Source: Tomocerus qinae (taxonomy: Eukaryota > Arthropoda > Collembola > Entomobryomorpha > Tomoceridae). Taken from it: a stretch of DNA of 64,000 bases. Location: positions 24,416,201 through 24,480,200 of the forward strand of contig CM034548.1 in NCBI GenBank assembly GCA_020055645.1, read 5' to 3'. Made by a program: the position numbers and the translations under genes. Positions 44,801 through 57,447 of the stretch are shown here, one piece after another; the first letter of the stretch is position 1, and each line of letters starts with the position of its first letter. Under the pieces are notes generated by a model. That model saw nothing but the letters and a program-made list of their open reading frames with translations. It was not told where the DNA came from and did no database searches.

Positions 44801-47800
44801 AAATGTAATTCCCTTTGCTAGTCTATGTAATAGTACTAGGTCATCCATATGTACTACATCTACCCACACAACAATATGGATCACTACATCAAATGGAATA
44901 TTTACTTCCCAAAGAATAATTCCTTAAGGCAATGCTAATACCATTTACATCTCTTTACGTGTAGGAGTAATTCTGGAAAACTTTCGAAGCATTTTAATTC
45001 CTATCAATTTTAATATCTCAAAAACAATTTCTTCTCCATTCCCCACCATTTTACTAATTCTCCATTTGGATAGAATGAATTTTCATACTTTATGACCGTG
45101 GTAATAATGTGACCTGTTAAAAGGACGTTTCCATATTTTCAAGGAGAATGTTGGCGTGAACAGTGGCACTTTAGTAGATATTTCATTAAATATAATCCCA
45201 GGCTGATGTACATGATATGTGCCCCCAAGTATCCCTGTACTATAATAAGTAATCTATTTTATGTGGTGACTCTAGGTTCTTGAGATTCACAGAGGTGCGA
45301 TACATAATTATACCCTGTATAGTAGTAATATGGACACGGGGTAAATGCATACATTAAGGAAGCCCCGCCCGTTCCGTGGTTGAGTTACCTTAATAATATG
45401 AAAGTATAATAAATACACAGGGAGTCAAAGGAACTATTCTAGAGACATGATATGACTCAACTGGGATGGCAGACAAAATGTAGTGGTCTCTTCTGCACGG
45501 GAGACCTTTTGCTTTCACACTCCAAGTTTTCATCGTGACCGCAGGTAAGAGACTACATTTGCAAGAAACTATTTATCATTATAAACGTGCTATAGGTACT
45601 TAGTTCTCGCTACGCAGTAAGGTTAAGCGTAATATCACGTTACAAATTAAAAGGGAAATGAAAAGGAAGAAATGATTATATAGACCAAATTACCACACAG
45701 GCAATATTAATACAACTTAGATGTAAAAGATGTAAATGAGGTTTAAAAATGCATTTCGACGTTTCCAGGTGGGAAGTATTTATAATTTAAGATGCAAACG
45801 AGTGCCTTAAGCTGCGAAATGGAAATCGTCTTTTCTTTTGTACAGAATGGAAAGAACATAAAGATGTTATGGAGGATTTGTACTTTGCCGACGCAGGTAA
45901 ATTGCTCCTTTCCTCTAACTACTCCATACCTACGTACATACTAACATTTATTATTAGTCAGATACATATACTTAATACTTATATACCTACTACAGCTCTG
46001 CCTTCTGGTGATCGTGATACTTAGAACGCATGGGATGACAGAGCCAATTACCAATATAATGGATTGTCATTGCATTCAAGAATTTAGAGGATGAAGAGGA
46101 GGATCCAACCAAACCCAAATAAAGATGCTTCAAATTAGAAGCCTCCCTTTCCTGCCACTTACTCCAAGACAAAACTTTTATGTGTTATGTTTCCAGCTCT
46201 CCTTCCCTTGTTTTCTCTTGCTTACACTTATTGTTATTTGCTCTCGATTACGCTTACATTCACAGTTTGTCTCTAATACTCTCCTATATTTTCTCCTTCA
46301 CTATCCACTATATAGTCCAATGATATAGAACCTTCCAACTACTAAGTATAGGCAGAGGTTAGCCCGTTAGCCTTTCACTATTTCTCCTAGATTTAAATTA
46401 CTACTGTAGATCTATACCTATCGAGTATATAATTTGGTATATCTGACAGACATATATTTTTCTTTCGTAAGCATTGGAACATCTGCCCTTATAGTAATGT
46501 AGGTATAATATAACTTCCATGCTACTTATTAGTATTTAGGTAAGTACATAAAGTTCGTCTGTCTACTATTATATATATACTAGTATAAGTAAAAGTGCAA
46601 TTCCTGTTGGCTGGCTCTTGTCTGACTCATTGTATTGCCGCTCCACTATAGTTAGGCCACACAACAAATTACATTAGGTATAAGATATCAGAGAATAACG
46701 CCGACGGGGTTATTCTGAGTAAAACTTTGCGTGTCTTTCTCCGAGTACCCACCCAACCCGGTAAAATGAGATTTGCTAGCGCTAAAAATGTTCTACTTGA
46801 AAAGTACCAACTCTGCAAAAATTTAGACTTTTTCTTCCTGAGGAATTGCTATAAATAACTTACAATTGTGGTAGAAAAATTATTTACCGTCTAACAAATT
46901 AATTCCCCTCTCAAATTGAAGAATAACTTGAAGAATAATGCACTTTTCCAACGTGAATGATAGTTACTATCCTAATGAAACTTTTTTTCTATAACAATGT
47001 GAAAATGGGTTCTTCTATTCCGAAGAGAAAGTACATTGCTACCGGTCCTGATGATGTGAATGAGAAACTTGAGATTTCGTTGTCTGTTTGTACAGTTTCT
47101 GGAGTATAACACTAACCTACTAATTCAAGTAAAATGGGAGTTCTAGAGAATTTCTCTGTAGCTGTATATTGCAATACAAAGGATTACAAGACATAAAGTG
47201 AGGTAGAAACAGCTTTCTCCGAGCATTCTCTCCAGCATTTAGACATATAGGTATACACATAAAGACTAAATAGATAAGCAGTTTAGATTAGAGAATTACC
47301 TTTCAAGAAAGTCCCGAGGGATTCAGGGGGAACCCACTTTGACCACAATTCGCCATAGCGCTGAAGCATCGATTTGAATTTGTGTTTACCCGGAGCCATC
47401 TCGTGTCTGGGGTACCAATCCAAACTTCCCAGGACTGGGTAAATATTCGCTGAAGAGAATTCTGAAGCTAGTAGAGCAGTGACGTTTCGAATTACTGTAA
47501 AGACGCTTTCATCGCTGAAAGCATCGTCAATATGCGTCGCATGGGATATCGAATCGCTGAAATTAAAATTAATTATTAGAAAACAGAATTTTGTGAATCT
47601 CTGTTTATTTTTCCTAACTTTTCCTTTAGCTAAATATATTTGGTGATAGTATCTGTAAAATCAGACGTTGTCACTACTATTATTTATTATGAGAGAGAAT
47701 AGGGAGCAAAGGGAAGAGTAGTATTTTAGAATTGTTGATAAGGTAGTTTTGTAAACGAATTATTTATTATTGTTGGCTGGGAATGTTATTAGATGGTTTA

Positions 47801-50469
47801 GTTTACGAGGAAGAGGATTGCCATTGAGGAAAAATAGTGACTAGTGAAAGAAGCAAGCGGGAAGAGATGGGAGATGAAGTAGACAGTTGAGACTTTATGG
47901 AGGGTGACACGATTGAGTGCATCGTTTTGTGTCACCATGTTGTTGGGCTATTTGAAAGGAAAACAATGGGAAAAGAGGGAGAAGAGTTAGTTAGTTTGTA
48001 GGTGGATGCATTTTTGTCCAGAATTCCGTGGAGTGACATAGTATTGTTACAGGCAGTAACTGTAGTTGGTGCTCAGGGGCCAAGGATTCTGTGAAGTGTT
48101 TGGAGGGAAAAGAGTGAGGATAGAGTGGCTATTGAACGACCTGGTCATTGAGTGTACTAATACATCGTTTAATTAGCACTGGGGACAATTGGAGTGAGTG
48201 AGTGGAGTGAATGATCGTAGTTGTTCCCGGGCAAATGTGATAAATTAGAATGGCCATTCTGAAGAGAGTTTGTGAGAAAGAACATTTGATGGTCGTCAAG
48301 AGAATGGCTGAGCGGCGGGTGGGAGCTCATTATTGGTAACACCATAAAATAACTCAGGCTGGAACGAGTTTTATTTTACTCGGTGTGGGTGCACCTCGGA
48401 CACAGGCCACGCCGTCCAATCTCATCTCTCTCCACGCACTCACTTTCTCCCGACTCTCTCCTTGCATTAATAGTACAAACACCTTCTTACTACTACTACT
48501 TCATCGTATGTGTGAGTGTGTGTGGTGAAAAGAGCGGGAGAGTGTTCATATTGCAGTGTCCCTCGTTCCTTAGCTATTCCACTTTGTTTTGCTAAGTACT
48601 TTCTTCTTCTCCTGACACAGGGAAAGTGGAGACGAGACAGGAAACACTCTCCTCGCCTATTTAATAGCTGTCTATATACGAAGAGAGTTCTGAATAACTC
48701 ACCCGGTCCACAAGATGAATTCCACTTCGGGCTTGACCTTTTTCATTGCCCGAATTGCCGACTCCACGAGGGAATATGGTGAGTCGCAACCGTAGTCACC
48801 AAAACGACCTTCAGCAGTCCGATACGACGCACCATTTTGGCGCCAGCACACTATCAATAAGATCAGATCACACACCAAACGTTTTAAAAAAGGCAATCAA
48901 CAACATAATAATAGTCACTCACACTTCGTCTCCACACTGATCAATCACAGTAAATGAGCCATTTCATACGACACGATATATCAACATCATTTGATCTAAT
49001 CAGACATTTTCATTTGCATACTCTCCCGACCCCCTCCTTTCTTTTCTAATCCACATTACATACCTCACACTACTTTCTATTAATATCTAACCCTAATCCA
49101 CTCATTTATTACTATTTATACTACATACGCATATATTTGTCCACTCTATTTATTAAACCTCTAAAAACTTGCATAACACAGGAACTCTTGATAATAGGTT
49201 GCTAAATTGCTCCAAAGAAATTATACTCTTGTATATACTCTAGTTGTATAAATTTATGTGTGTGCATTAATATTTTATCTTGTCTGGACAATAGTATATG
49301 CGTACATTATATAAACATAAGCCAATTTTAATGCCTAATCTTTTTGAATGTATTGTATGAGTGGATATCTGATACATCCAATTAGACCCGTATATCTCTA
49401 AATACCTATAGATATAGTATGTATGCTAATATTAAGATACATTTACTGCCGCAAATATATTTTGCTCCCACACGATTATAAATAATATTAGCACGATAGA
49501 ACTATTACCACATAGTAAATCATCCGCAACTTTCTTATTGTAGTTGAAGTCTACAATGTTCTTCTAGTCAGAAATATATGTATTACATCCTGAACAGAAC
49601 TTCCTCATTTCCTTCTTTAATGTTCTCTTTTCTCAGAACGGCGAAAGGAGCACTTTATTCTTCCTTCGTTAAATAACCCCTATCTACCTTCATTCTCCAG
49701 ACACATTGCATAATAAGTAAAGCACTATAGATAATGAATCGTTTTATAAACTGAACTCGATTCCTGATCCTATCTCTCACTCTGCTTTATTATATTTCCA
49801 ACCAACTTCAGTGACATTAACAATATATAAGAGCTTTAATTATCTCTCGCTAAATTTACACTACCTACTTAACGTGAACTACTATATAATATGTCATTCA
49901 AATACTTTTACATCATTTCTCAATAACGCTAATGCACAGATATTATACATACTTATTTTATACCAAGCTATGCAATTATGATTTACTATTGCCCTAACCA
50001 TTGTCTGCTGCATAATAGAAATGGCAATCTTCTCCCATTGTAAATACTGGATACCTAACTCAAAACTAGTTACAATGCCTAATATGCACTTCATATTAAC
50101 AAAGCATCAGACTAATCAATTTCTACTTTATTGTTTTAATCATTCCCCTGAAAATCCCTTTCTACACTAAACTGCAATCAATACTTTGCACCAGATGTAC
50201 TAAAGTGCCATATGAATCCTAATAATCCTGCAGTTACTTCTGTGTCTTTTTAATCCATTCCCTCTACTTTTAATACACTATAATACTTCTCCAATCATTA
50301 TTAATTTAATTAATCCTACTTTTATCCTTTACGTATTAATCTCACATTAAGTAGAACAGGCAATGTGCCGGAATGTAATAAATTATTTTTATTAGCTTAC
50401 TTTTATTTCGACCTCCATCCAACGTGTAATTCAATTCCAAATGGATGTCGGTAATTTGCCAGAAATAAC
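35632..50469 (-). CDS. Acid sphingomyelinase-like phosphodiesterase, SMPDL3 type (7 exons, 5' end missing)
   Basis: This is a calcineurin-like metallophosphoesterase of the acid sphingomyelinase family. Its vertebrate relatives SMPDL3A/B are secreted or GPI-anchored and cleave nucleotide phosphodiesters or act on membrane lipids. Coding exons in transcript order: 50469-50401, 48850-48703, 47556-47300, 42382-42118, 39358-39261, 38715-38385, 35854-35632. All junctions are GT-AG and all phases match, giving about 462 residues; the family is usually about 450-460 including the signal peptide. Motifs seen: FWQITDIH, TGD, GHTPPG, GHFHSD and the C-terminal cysteine cluster. The GNHD motif reads GSLD, which removes two active-site residues. 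Order and spacing resemble SMPDL3B most. The exon with start codon and signal peptide must lie to the right of 50469. It may be an inactive or altered enzyme. Confidence 0.93.
38385..38715 (-). CDS. SMPDL3-like exon F: C-terminal subdomain
   Basis: The exon includes EPISYLFIAPAVSPRKST, GPNNPGVRLYQYNTTSG, DYTQYYLNLTVANQKNKAEW and LYNLTQYYDLKNV. Several N-glycosylation sites are present (NTT, NLT twice, NVS). I placed the acceptor at CTTGCTTAG (start 38715) because it has the best pyrimidine tract and the right phase. A second in-phase acceptor about 30 bases inside would delete about ten residues. Donor GTAAGT after FYK. Confidence 0.92.
39261..39358 (-). CDS. SMPDL3-like exon E: GHxHxD metal motif
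   Basis: The exon encodes YLKLVRDYPSVIAGQFFGHF followed by HSDSFRVFYEKM. The GHFHSDSF motif carries the last two metal-binding histidines and matches GHHHTDSF and GHTHRDSI of relatives. Acceptor ATTATTGCAG, donor GTAAGT. Confidence 0.95.
42118..42382 (-). CDS. SMPDL3-like exon D: GFY and GHTPPG motif
   Basis: The exon continues GG-FYAIEQKNRKLQLLILNTSLYY, then DPAGQFEWLEKMLQKA, NNGDMVYIIGHTPPGKMERY and YQDQFNKK. LNTxLYY, DPxxQFEWLE and the metal-binding His of GHxPPG are all conserved. Acceptor TTTTCAG, donor GTGAGT, phases 1 and 2. Confidence 0.95.
42383..47299 (-). other. Largest traced intron of the SMPDL3-like gene (4.9 kb)
   Basis: The intron lies between exons C and D. No gene is recognised within it. 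On the opposite (plus) strand two short segments look exon-like: 45845-45895 and 43902-43982, both discussed under findings. A GACA microsatellite lies at about 44193-44212. Confidence 0.5.
44193..44212. repeat. (GACA)n microsatellite
   Basis: About five copies of GACA, within the large intron of the SMPDL3-like gene. Confidence 0.9.
47300..47556 (-). CDS. SMPDL3-like exon C: degenerate GNHD motif
   Basis: The exon begins DSISHATHIDDAFSDES and continues through FTVIRNVTALLASEFSSANI to YPVLGSLDWYPRHEM and ELWSKWVPPESLGTFLKG. In relatives the segment reads LGNHDYWP or LGNHDFHP. Here the codons at 47418-47429 give Gly-Ser-Leu-Asp, so the bridging-metal Asn and the catalytic His are absent. One N-glycosylation site (NVT) is seen. 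Acceptor TTTCAG, donor GTAATT, no frameshift. Confidence 0.92.
48703..48850 (-). CDS. SMPDL3-like exon B: GDYxCDSP and GD motif
   Basis: The reading is CWRQNGASYRTAEGRFGDYG, then CDSPYSLVESAIRAM, then EVEFILWTG, with the Asp of WTGD on the next exon. FGDYGCDSP and FILWTGD match the SMPDL3 pattern closely. The leading cysteine joins a Met across the splice (K-M-C), as in the KVC of relatives. Acceptor TTGATAG, donor GTGAGT. Confidence 0.92.
50401..50469 (-). CDS. SMPDL3-like exon A: metal-binding DxH motif
   Basis: The exon encodes YFWQITDIHLELNYTLDGGR. It is preceded by a clean TTTTTACAG acceptor and followed by a GTAAGC donor. The D-x-H of TDIH is the first metal-binding motif of the superfamily; vertebrate relatives read FWHVTDLHLDP. 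The usual Asp after the motif (HLDP) is Glu here. The exon starts with two bases of a split codon, so at least one upstream exon must exist. Confidence 0.88.
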
Positions 50470-53400
50470 CTGTAAAAATACAAAAATATCAAGGGTTAGA
50501 ATAAGTATAAACTTGGAAAATTTTTTTTTGCAAAATGGCATGGTGGATAGGAATAGGAAAGATGTAAGTGGCTATTCGCATCGTCTCAACTTTGTAATGA
50601 TTAATATACATTTGCAATCAAGAAATAAAAAGTTCCAGCATGGGTCATTGGGTTTAAATTCTCATTCCTAAATTCTCAACCTTAATTTATTGTTACTTCA
50701 TTGTTATTTATTCAGGCAAAGTATTTTTAATTTTTGACTTTTTGCAACGAATGTAGGTTATGGCGCAGTCGTTTGGCTAGTGACTAATAGAGAAAGGCAG
50801 CTAGTATTTTATGGATAATTAGAAATTAGCAAAGTCAGAGCATTTATGTGTATTTGAACAAAGTACAAATCTGTGCAAACAAGGTGATTATGATTTGGAG
50901 ATAGAAAGCAGTTTCCTCGTGAAAACAATAGGACATTCATTCCGAGTTTTCCATCTCGGTAATTGCACGGCTCCCTTGGATTCCAATAAGCAGTGCAGTA
51001 CGATCGTGTGGCAGATAAAGCTGCTTTCAGCCTCAGTCAGACTCCCTTATCTGATCGTGAGACTATGTACCTAACTATTTAATATCTGGGGAAGATCAGA
51101 GAAGTGGAGTGGAATCCGTCGGCAGTCGAGTCAGAATTAACGCTCCTGGATGAGCCAATCAACTGAATGTCGGTTTTCACTTCTCTCTACCAAATCCTAA
51201 TGTGAAACGCCAGAGCTTCCTCTTCGACTATTTGATGGAGTCTCGATCTCACATCACATTCACAATCATTCACTCTTTCTTATTGCCTACTCCTATAATT
51301 GCTAAGCAACTTTCCTCTTCCCTTTTCACGTTCCCATTCATTCACTACATAATTAAGTAGGTCCGCCTATTTATATCTGTTTATTACACTTTATAACTCA
51401 TTTATACGCTCAAAAAATCCTTGTTAATTAATTAAAGTAATCAAAAGCTTTCTTATCCTTTTCAGAAGTCACTTGAATACGATTAACTAGAAAAAGCCCA
51501 TAACTGTTTATTTTATAACTAAACTGAAAATGCAACGTTAATGAACATCAAAAACATGTTCATTAGCATCAGAATAATCCACTAAAGCTGCTCTAGCACA
51601 TTTTTGGATTAAAAGTATTACTACTATTACAATTTACCTCTTGACTTGAATTCTTTTCATACCAATTTTGAAGAAAGTCTCCTGTATTCCTTATTCTACA
51701 AACATTCTCAAGACAGGACGTATAAATGTATCAGGTATAGATTCACTGATATAGATTGAGAGACTCGGGATTTGTGTCAAAGCAGTCATTAAACTTGGTT
51801 GTCCGTAGATTTAAAATGTATGTTGTTGTGTGAGATTGGATTGAAAAGAATAATGATGTAGGTAAACTGAGGAGGATAGAATGAGGAGGGTGAGGGAGTA
51901 ATTGGAGGAGGAGGAGAAAGTTATTTCCGCAGTGAAAGAGCAGAGGAGGGAGGGGAAGTGCATAGAAAACGTGTATGAGGTGAAGTTTAGTGAAGTGAAG
52001 TGAAGGATATAATATGGCATTGTTTGTTGTTGGAGAGGATAAATGAGAGATAAAAGGATAATACAGAGAAATAGTCTAATATGGTATGAACATAGGTAAA
52101 TACAATAGCATTAGCATTGTGTGTGAGTTGTAGCAATTTACGTGGCATATGTAGGTACAGGAAATAAGTATACACTTTGGTTAGTGTTTCTGCCTGTGTA
52201 CAATGGTAGCATTTAGGACAGACTAGTATTTGTGAATGTACTTATGTATGTATCTATTGAGTGAGGATGACTGGTTGCATATCATCTAAAGCAGTTGGTT
52301 TGCTTTACTTTGGTTTACTTTGGCTTAGCTGACGTGAAGTATCCACATTTCTGGTAAATAGTAATAAATAGCTATAGTCCTAGTCGACTGTTTTAAGTAA
52401 AATAACGTACGGGTGCGGGTGTTGAATTTAATGGATGGTTGGTTAGTTAGCTCGTTGACTCATCTGTTTGAGTTGAGTCTCATCTCTGTAATGAGGAGGA
52501 CTTTGTAAAACAGAGCTGAATACAAGAGCCAGAGAGAGAAAGCCCCATGTCGTGTCTTTCTTCCTAAACTTAACTCCTGCATAGACTTGAGTTGCTCTGC
52601 CTCGATGCTTTGCTCCCTGGCCTCGTTTGTAACGAAAGTAACTATTCTCTCTCCTCCTATTGTCATTCTCATGTCACTTCTGTTCAGTTCAGTCACACTC
52701 ATTGTCACTACCCCATACTACTTATACAGACTGCTATAATCTATATAATAAGGAACAAAAACTAAATCCTGCCCTTCTAGTATATCTAGATCACTTTGAA
52801 ACCCAAATTTGGGAGTAGGTACAACCTACAGAAAATGTTTGTCGTTTTTATAGTGTACCTAGAATGTACATTAGGCTATTATTGTTGGAGTGTTGCAAGG
52901 AGAAAGGTATGCACCTGCATTGGTGCACACGAAATAACAGCAGGATAATAGAGTCAATACTTTAGCCATTGTGCGATGTGATGTAACGTTGTGATGGCAT
53001 CGAAAGCACGGGGATTTCTAACTGCTGAGCTATGACATCACATTCAAACTCAAATAGATACCTTCATCGGCTCAGCTACCCATTTCTGCACAACATGCTT
53101 ACATGACATTGCTACTACATCCATGAGCTATTTTACCTCACATTATATTGCATTTCCTTCCATTCTATACAATGCATTTGCTCATATAGTTACACAACAT
53201 TGCAAATTACACTGTTACATTTAATAGATGTCGTAGTCATACTTGAATGCTATGAATAGCCGTAGATACTACTAGAACTGCTACTACACTCTGAACATAA
53301 GTGCTTCTGACTACTACTACTACTCTCTCCATTATACATCCAACCTCGGCAAAAACCAAGTCATGTGCCAGTGCCAATCTACTACAGTCCACTATTACCT

Positions 53401-54860
53401 ACAAAGTAAAGCAATAACGAAATGACATTCCATTGTGCCTCCTACTTACAGCCTTTCTATTTCCTTCCGCATAATATGTTAGCGGACTATCGCAGAAAAC
53501 GACATTCGACAATATACAAAGTCATTTTTCCTTGAGCTGGATTTTTTTATTCTCGCAAAAGTATAGCATTTTTATTCACAATAATTAGTTGTTATGCAGT
53601 ATACTAAAAATTGAATGACCCTTTAGCTTATTTCAATTTAATAATTTATAGTAAGTACTTGTTTTTTTGTTGTGATCTAGTTTTATAGTAGCTATGAAAA
53701 TATGTATGAAAGTGGCTACTACTCATGGTTTGTTACTGATTAAAGTTGATGTAGATAGTTATTTAGTTTAACGTCTTGTTTAAGATAACCCTCTAACATA
53801 GGGTCTAAGTTCTAACTCCATTCTGATATATGGAGCAGTGTAATAGTAATGTGGTCCTCAACTCAAGTCGACTGTTATCTGTATGTATATGGATTCATAG
53901 TAGGCAGTTGAGAGGCTATATTGTTAAGTTGGCTTTTTATTAGGAAGTATTGTGATAAGGTAGTTAGTTGTAGTGTGGTGTATAGTAGTAGATATTGTAT
54001 GTACACAATGTAATGGAATGTAAGTGTAACTACTTAAATGTGGATACTAGAAAGTAAAGAGTTTTAGGAGAATGTCTATGCGGAAGAAGGAGAGAGAGTG
54101 TGTGAGTGAATATATAGAATTACTAATAGTGGGATATAAAATGGAATATTATATACATAGGAGGACAATAAGTAGCAGAGAAGAAAATTCGAATGGAGAA
54201 TGGATGGTTTGGTTTATGTTGGCTGGGATGAGATGGGAATGGGATGTAACAGAACAGAACATACGGCAACATAACAGAGTGAAAGCAGGAGTGAAAATAG
54301 TAAGAGTGACTGTGTGCATAGAGTAGTAAGCTTTTAGTCGTGTGCACAGATCCCAGCCTGTATTTATATGAGACTGAGCTAAACTGGCTGAGTGAGTTGA
54401 CTGAGAACGAGGAAGAAAGCACACTTTTGTAGTAGCCGGATAGACTGGGGTTGTAGTACTAGTAGTGTGTATGTGTGTGTATGAGAAGTGTGTGTGGAGG
54501 AACCCGGGTAGCAGTAGCGCCGTTGTAGTCGGAGGAATGGGAAGGCTACTTACATTTCCAGTCTCGCATTTGCAATGAATGAGAGTAGGAGAAAGCAAGT
54601 TAATTGCAATCATTTTTATGTGTCTGCCGAGAGTCGTTTCCTAATATGAAGCAATCTGATTTTTCTTCTCACTCTTGCACACTTCAAACTCTACACCTTC
54701 ATATCAACATTCTAGTGATGCGCAAATTTTTAAACATTTCTATTTCTCCTCCCTTGTATGTGCATTTTGATCGTAAAATTTTATATGACTCGGCTTGAGT
54801 CGAGAGATTGTCTTTACTTATGTGTGGGTGTACATGCATAGGTTCCCCTGATCGCTCTTC

Positions 54861-54882
54861 TGTGTCTGTCTGTCTGTCTGTC
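54861..54882. repeat. (TGTC)n microsatellite
   Basis: About five copies of TGTC/CTGT. It is the reverse complement of the GACA motif seen near 44200. Confidence 0.9.
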
Positions 54883-57432
54883 CGTAACCGGGAGAGGAGT
54901 GAGTCGTCGTAATCTAAGTAGCATCTTGATCTGCTTTCTCCTCTCGCTTGTCGTCCTCGGCTCAATGCCTGGCTCACGCTCCTTTGTCTTAGTCACTCAG
55001 TCGACACGGCACTTGTCTCTTCCATTACATTACATTATATTACCGAATTTCTGTACTCCTCCTAACAATAACTAAACCTTCCCGCTCTTTGCCAACTTCA
55101 TTCTGAATTATATTTCTACACTCCGACTATCTCTGTGTCGGCGCTCTGTCATTTTATTTGACCATCAAATAGCTCACGGAGGAAATAAACTAAATAAACT
55201 CATTATATTTATTGTTTTAAAAGCAATAGAACTAAACCTTCATGATTAGTTACCAACTCTCTCTCGCTCCTTATATTTAATACGCATCACAGTTACATAC
55301 AAGACTTCTTTATACATCCCACCCCTTACTACTATGCTTAATTTTTGGCACTAACTAATATCTACTATCTGTGCTCCCGCAAAACTCTGATATCGCTATC
55401 TCTCTTCTGTCTCCCATACCTAATTCAGTTCTACTTTCCCTAGCTATACACGTACTAGAACCTCTGTGGCGATTACTATGTATAATATCTACATTTGTCT
55501 ACTTACCATTTACTATTTACCTACCTAAGCCAATTTATTTGCATGTCTTGTCGTGTCGTGTCTACTTTATTGCCAGTAACCGCACACATTCGTTTAAATC
55601 ATTAAAATGGGGCTTATACCCTGAGTAACTATATAACCATTTAGTCAACTCTTATAGTACAGTCCATTTGAATCAGGGTTCACCATTCTGCCTTTTACAG
55701 TTTTCATCTAAAATCTCTTTTCCATTAGAGACAATTGCCTTTGGCAATCTTTTATAATACCCAATTAATAAATGCTACCAAGGATTAAATATCGATGCGT
55801 CCAGCTGTAACAAATAACTTTGCTAGTAGAAACGAATTTTGTGTGTTAATTTAACAATCCATATTGCCGCAACTTTTGTAATTATCGCAGTATTTCATTT
55901 TAATACAGATCATTGCGTGTTATAATTTTCTGGCTTAGTTAATAAAAAGGATTTTTTTCTTAAAGAATTTATGAACCTTGATGTGTGGTAACATTAATAA
56001 GTTTACTGCTTATAATTGCATTACATTAAGCACAAAGCTGTTAAATAATGCATTTTATAAGCCAGCTTACATAGGAAGCAAACAAGTGAAGCATTTGTGT
56101 GGAAAGAGGTTGTAGGTAGAAGATGGGGAAAAGTGATAAGTGGGAATGTAAAGGGACGTAAAGAAAAGAGTAAAATGCATTATACATTAATATGTATTAT
56201 GTAGTATGAGTAATGGGAATGAAAATAATGCAAGTTACTTACTTAATGCTATGACATGGAGCAATACTAATTTGCTTTCTGAGTTTTATTTGGCTGCTTT
56301 CGCCAAGACTTTTTACATGTGCATAGCTACTTACATGTAGTAATTTCATGGTAACTGCATCACTGCCAAGGCGAAGGAAAAGAATACAGCAATTTGAGTG
56401 TAATGCACAAGACAGTAAAATGTTCGGCATTTGTATGTAATGCTGTGAATTAATAGCGCATTCCTTACAAGTTATTAGCGTCTCCTTCTTTCTCCGTATG
56501 TAATGTGCACTATCAGTGGGCTAATGTATTTTTGTATGAAAGAGTCGGGGCCGAGGAGGAGCGAGACTCGAGTGAATTAAATGGAGGAGTGAATTCGTAG
56601 ATCTCATTTAGTATTCCTTTCCTTATTGTGCTCTACACGTTAGTTATAGTTGATATTGTCAGAGGCGAGTGCACAGTGTCATGGCTGGGAGAAGCGAAGA
56701 GCAGCGTCTCACATGCACACACACATGGAGAGATAAGGAGAAAGCAATGCAGAGAGGAGTCAGCAGAACAGAACAGGCCATTAAGGTCCAACATATGCAT
56801 AGAACTATAAATAAGAAGTGCATGTTTATTTGCTATAGGCTGCTGGTAGTAGTAGTAACTTGGGTTCTTGTCTTCTTTGGCCCCAAGAAAATTCCAGTAC
56901 ATGCAGAGAAGTAATAATGAGAGGTTAATTGTTACTGATAACGCTTTTAGTTAGGAACATTATGGAATGGAGCGAAAGAAAGGTGGGTTGACTTCCCTCC
57001 ACTTTGACTTCGTTCCGTTCCGAGTCCAGCCCGGCCGCGGTGTGGATTTTTCTGTTGCGTGCTATAAAATTTATGCGACGGGCTGATTGTGAGTTGTATT
57101 GATGGACTAGAAAAGCCATTAGAGTGCCGAGTATATTACGTATAAATGGCCCGGATCAATTTGGCTAATTATTTTCTCTCCTCTCCTTCTGTGCTCATAT
57201 TATATTTGCATTTGGCACGCGTATGAGCTGGCTACTGGCTTGGCCTGGCCTGGCACCTTCTTCTGTCCTCAATCCCAGAGTCTCCATAATCCACCAAATG
57301 CCGCTCATTTCTTCAAGATTCATTCTCTTAATGGGGAACAGAGTCACGTCATGACTTCCCCTACTACTACTACCAACTCAACTCTCAGTCCAATCCACTT
57401 TCTCTATTCTGTCTGCCCCAAAAGCTGCCCTC

Positions 57433-57447
57433 GCTCTCTCTCTCTCT
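57433..57447. repeat. (CT)n microsatellite
   Basis: A short CT run within a wider pyrimidine-rich stretch of the plus strand (about 57350-57480). Confidence 0.85.

Noticed and set aside
54149-54613. 154-codon minus-strand ORF, among the longest outside the genes
   Set aside because: It is a translation of a purine/pyrimidine-skewed tract, rich in Ser, Thr, His and Pro, with an overlapping ORF in another frame and no domain.
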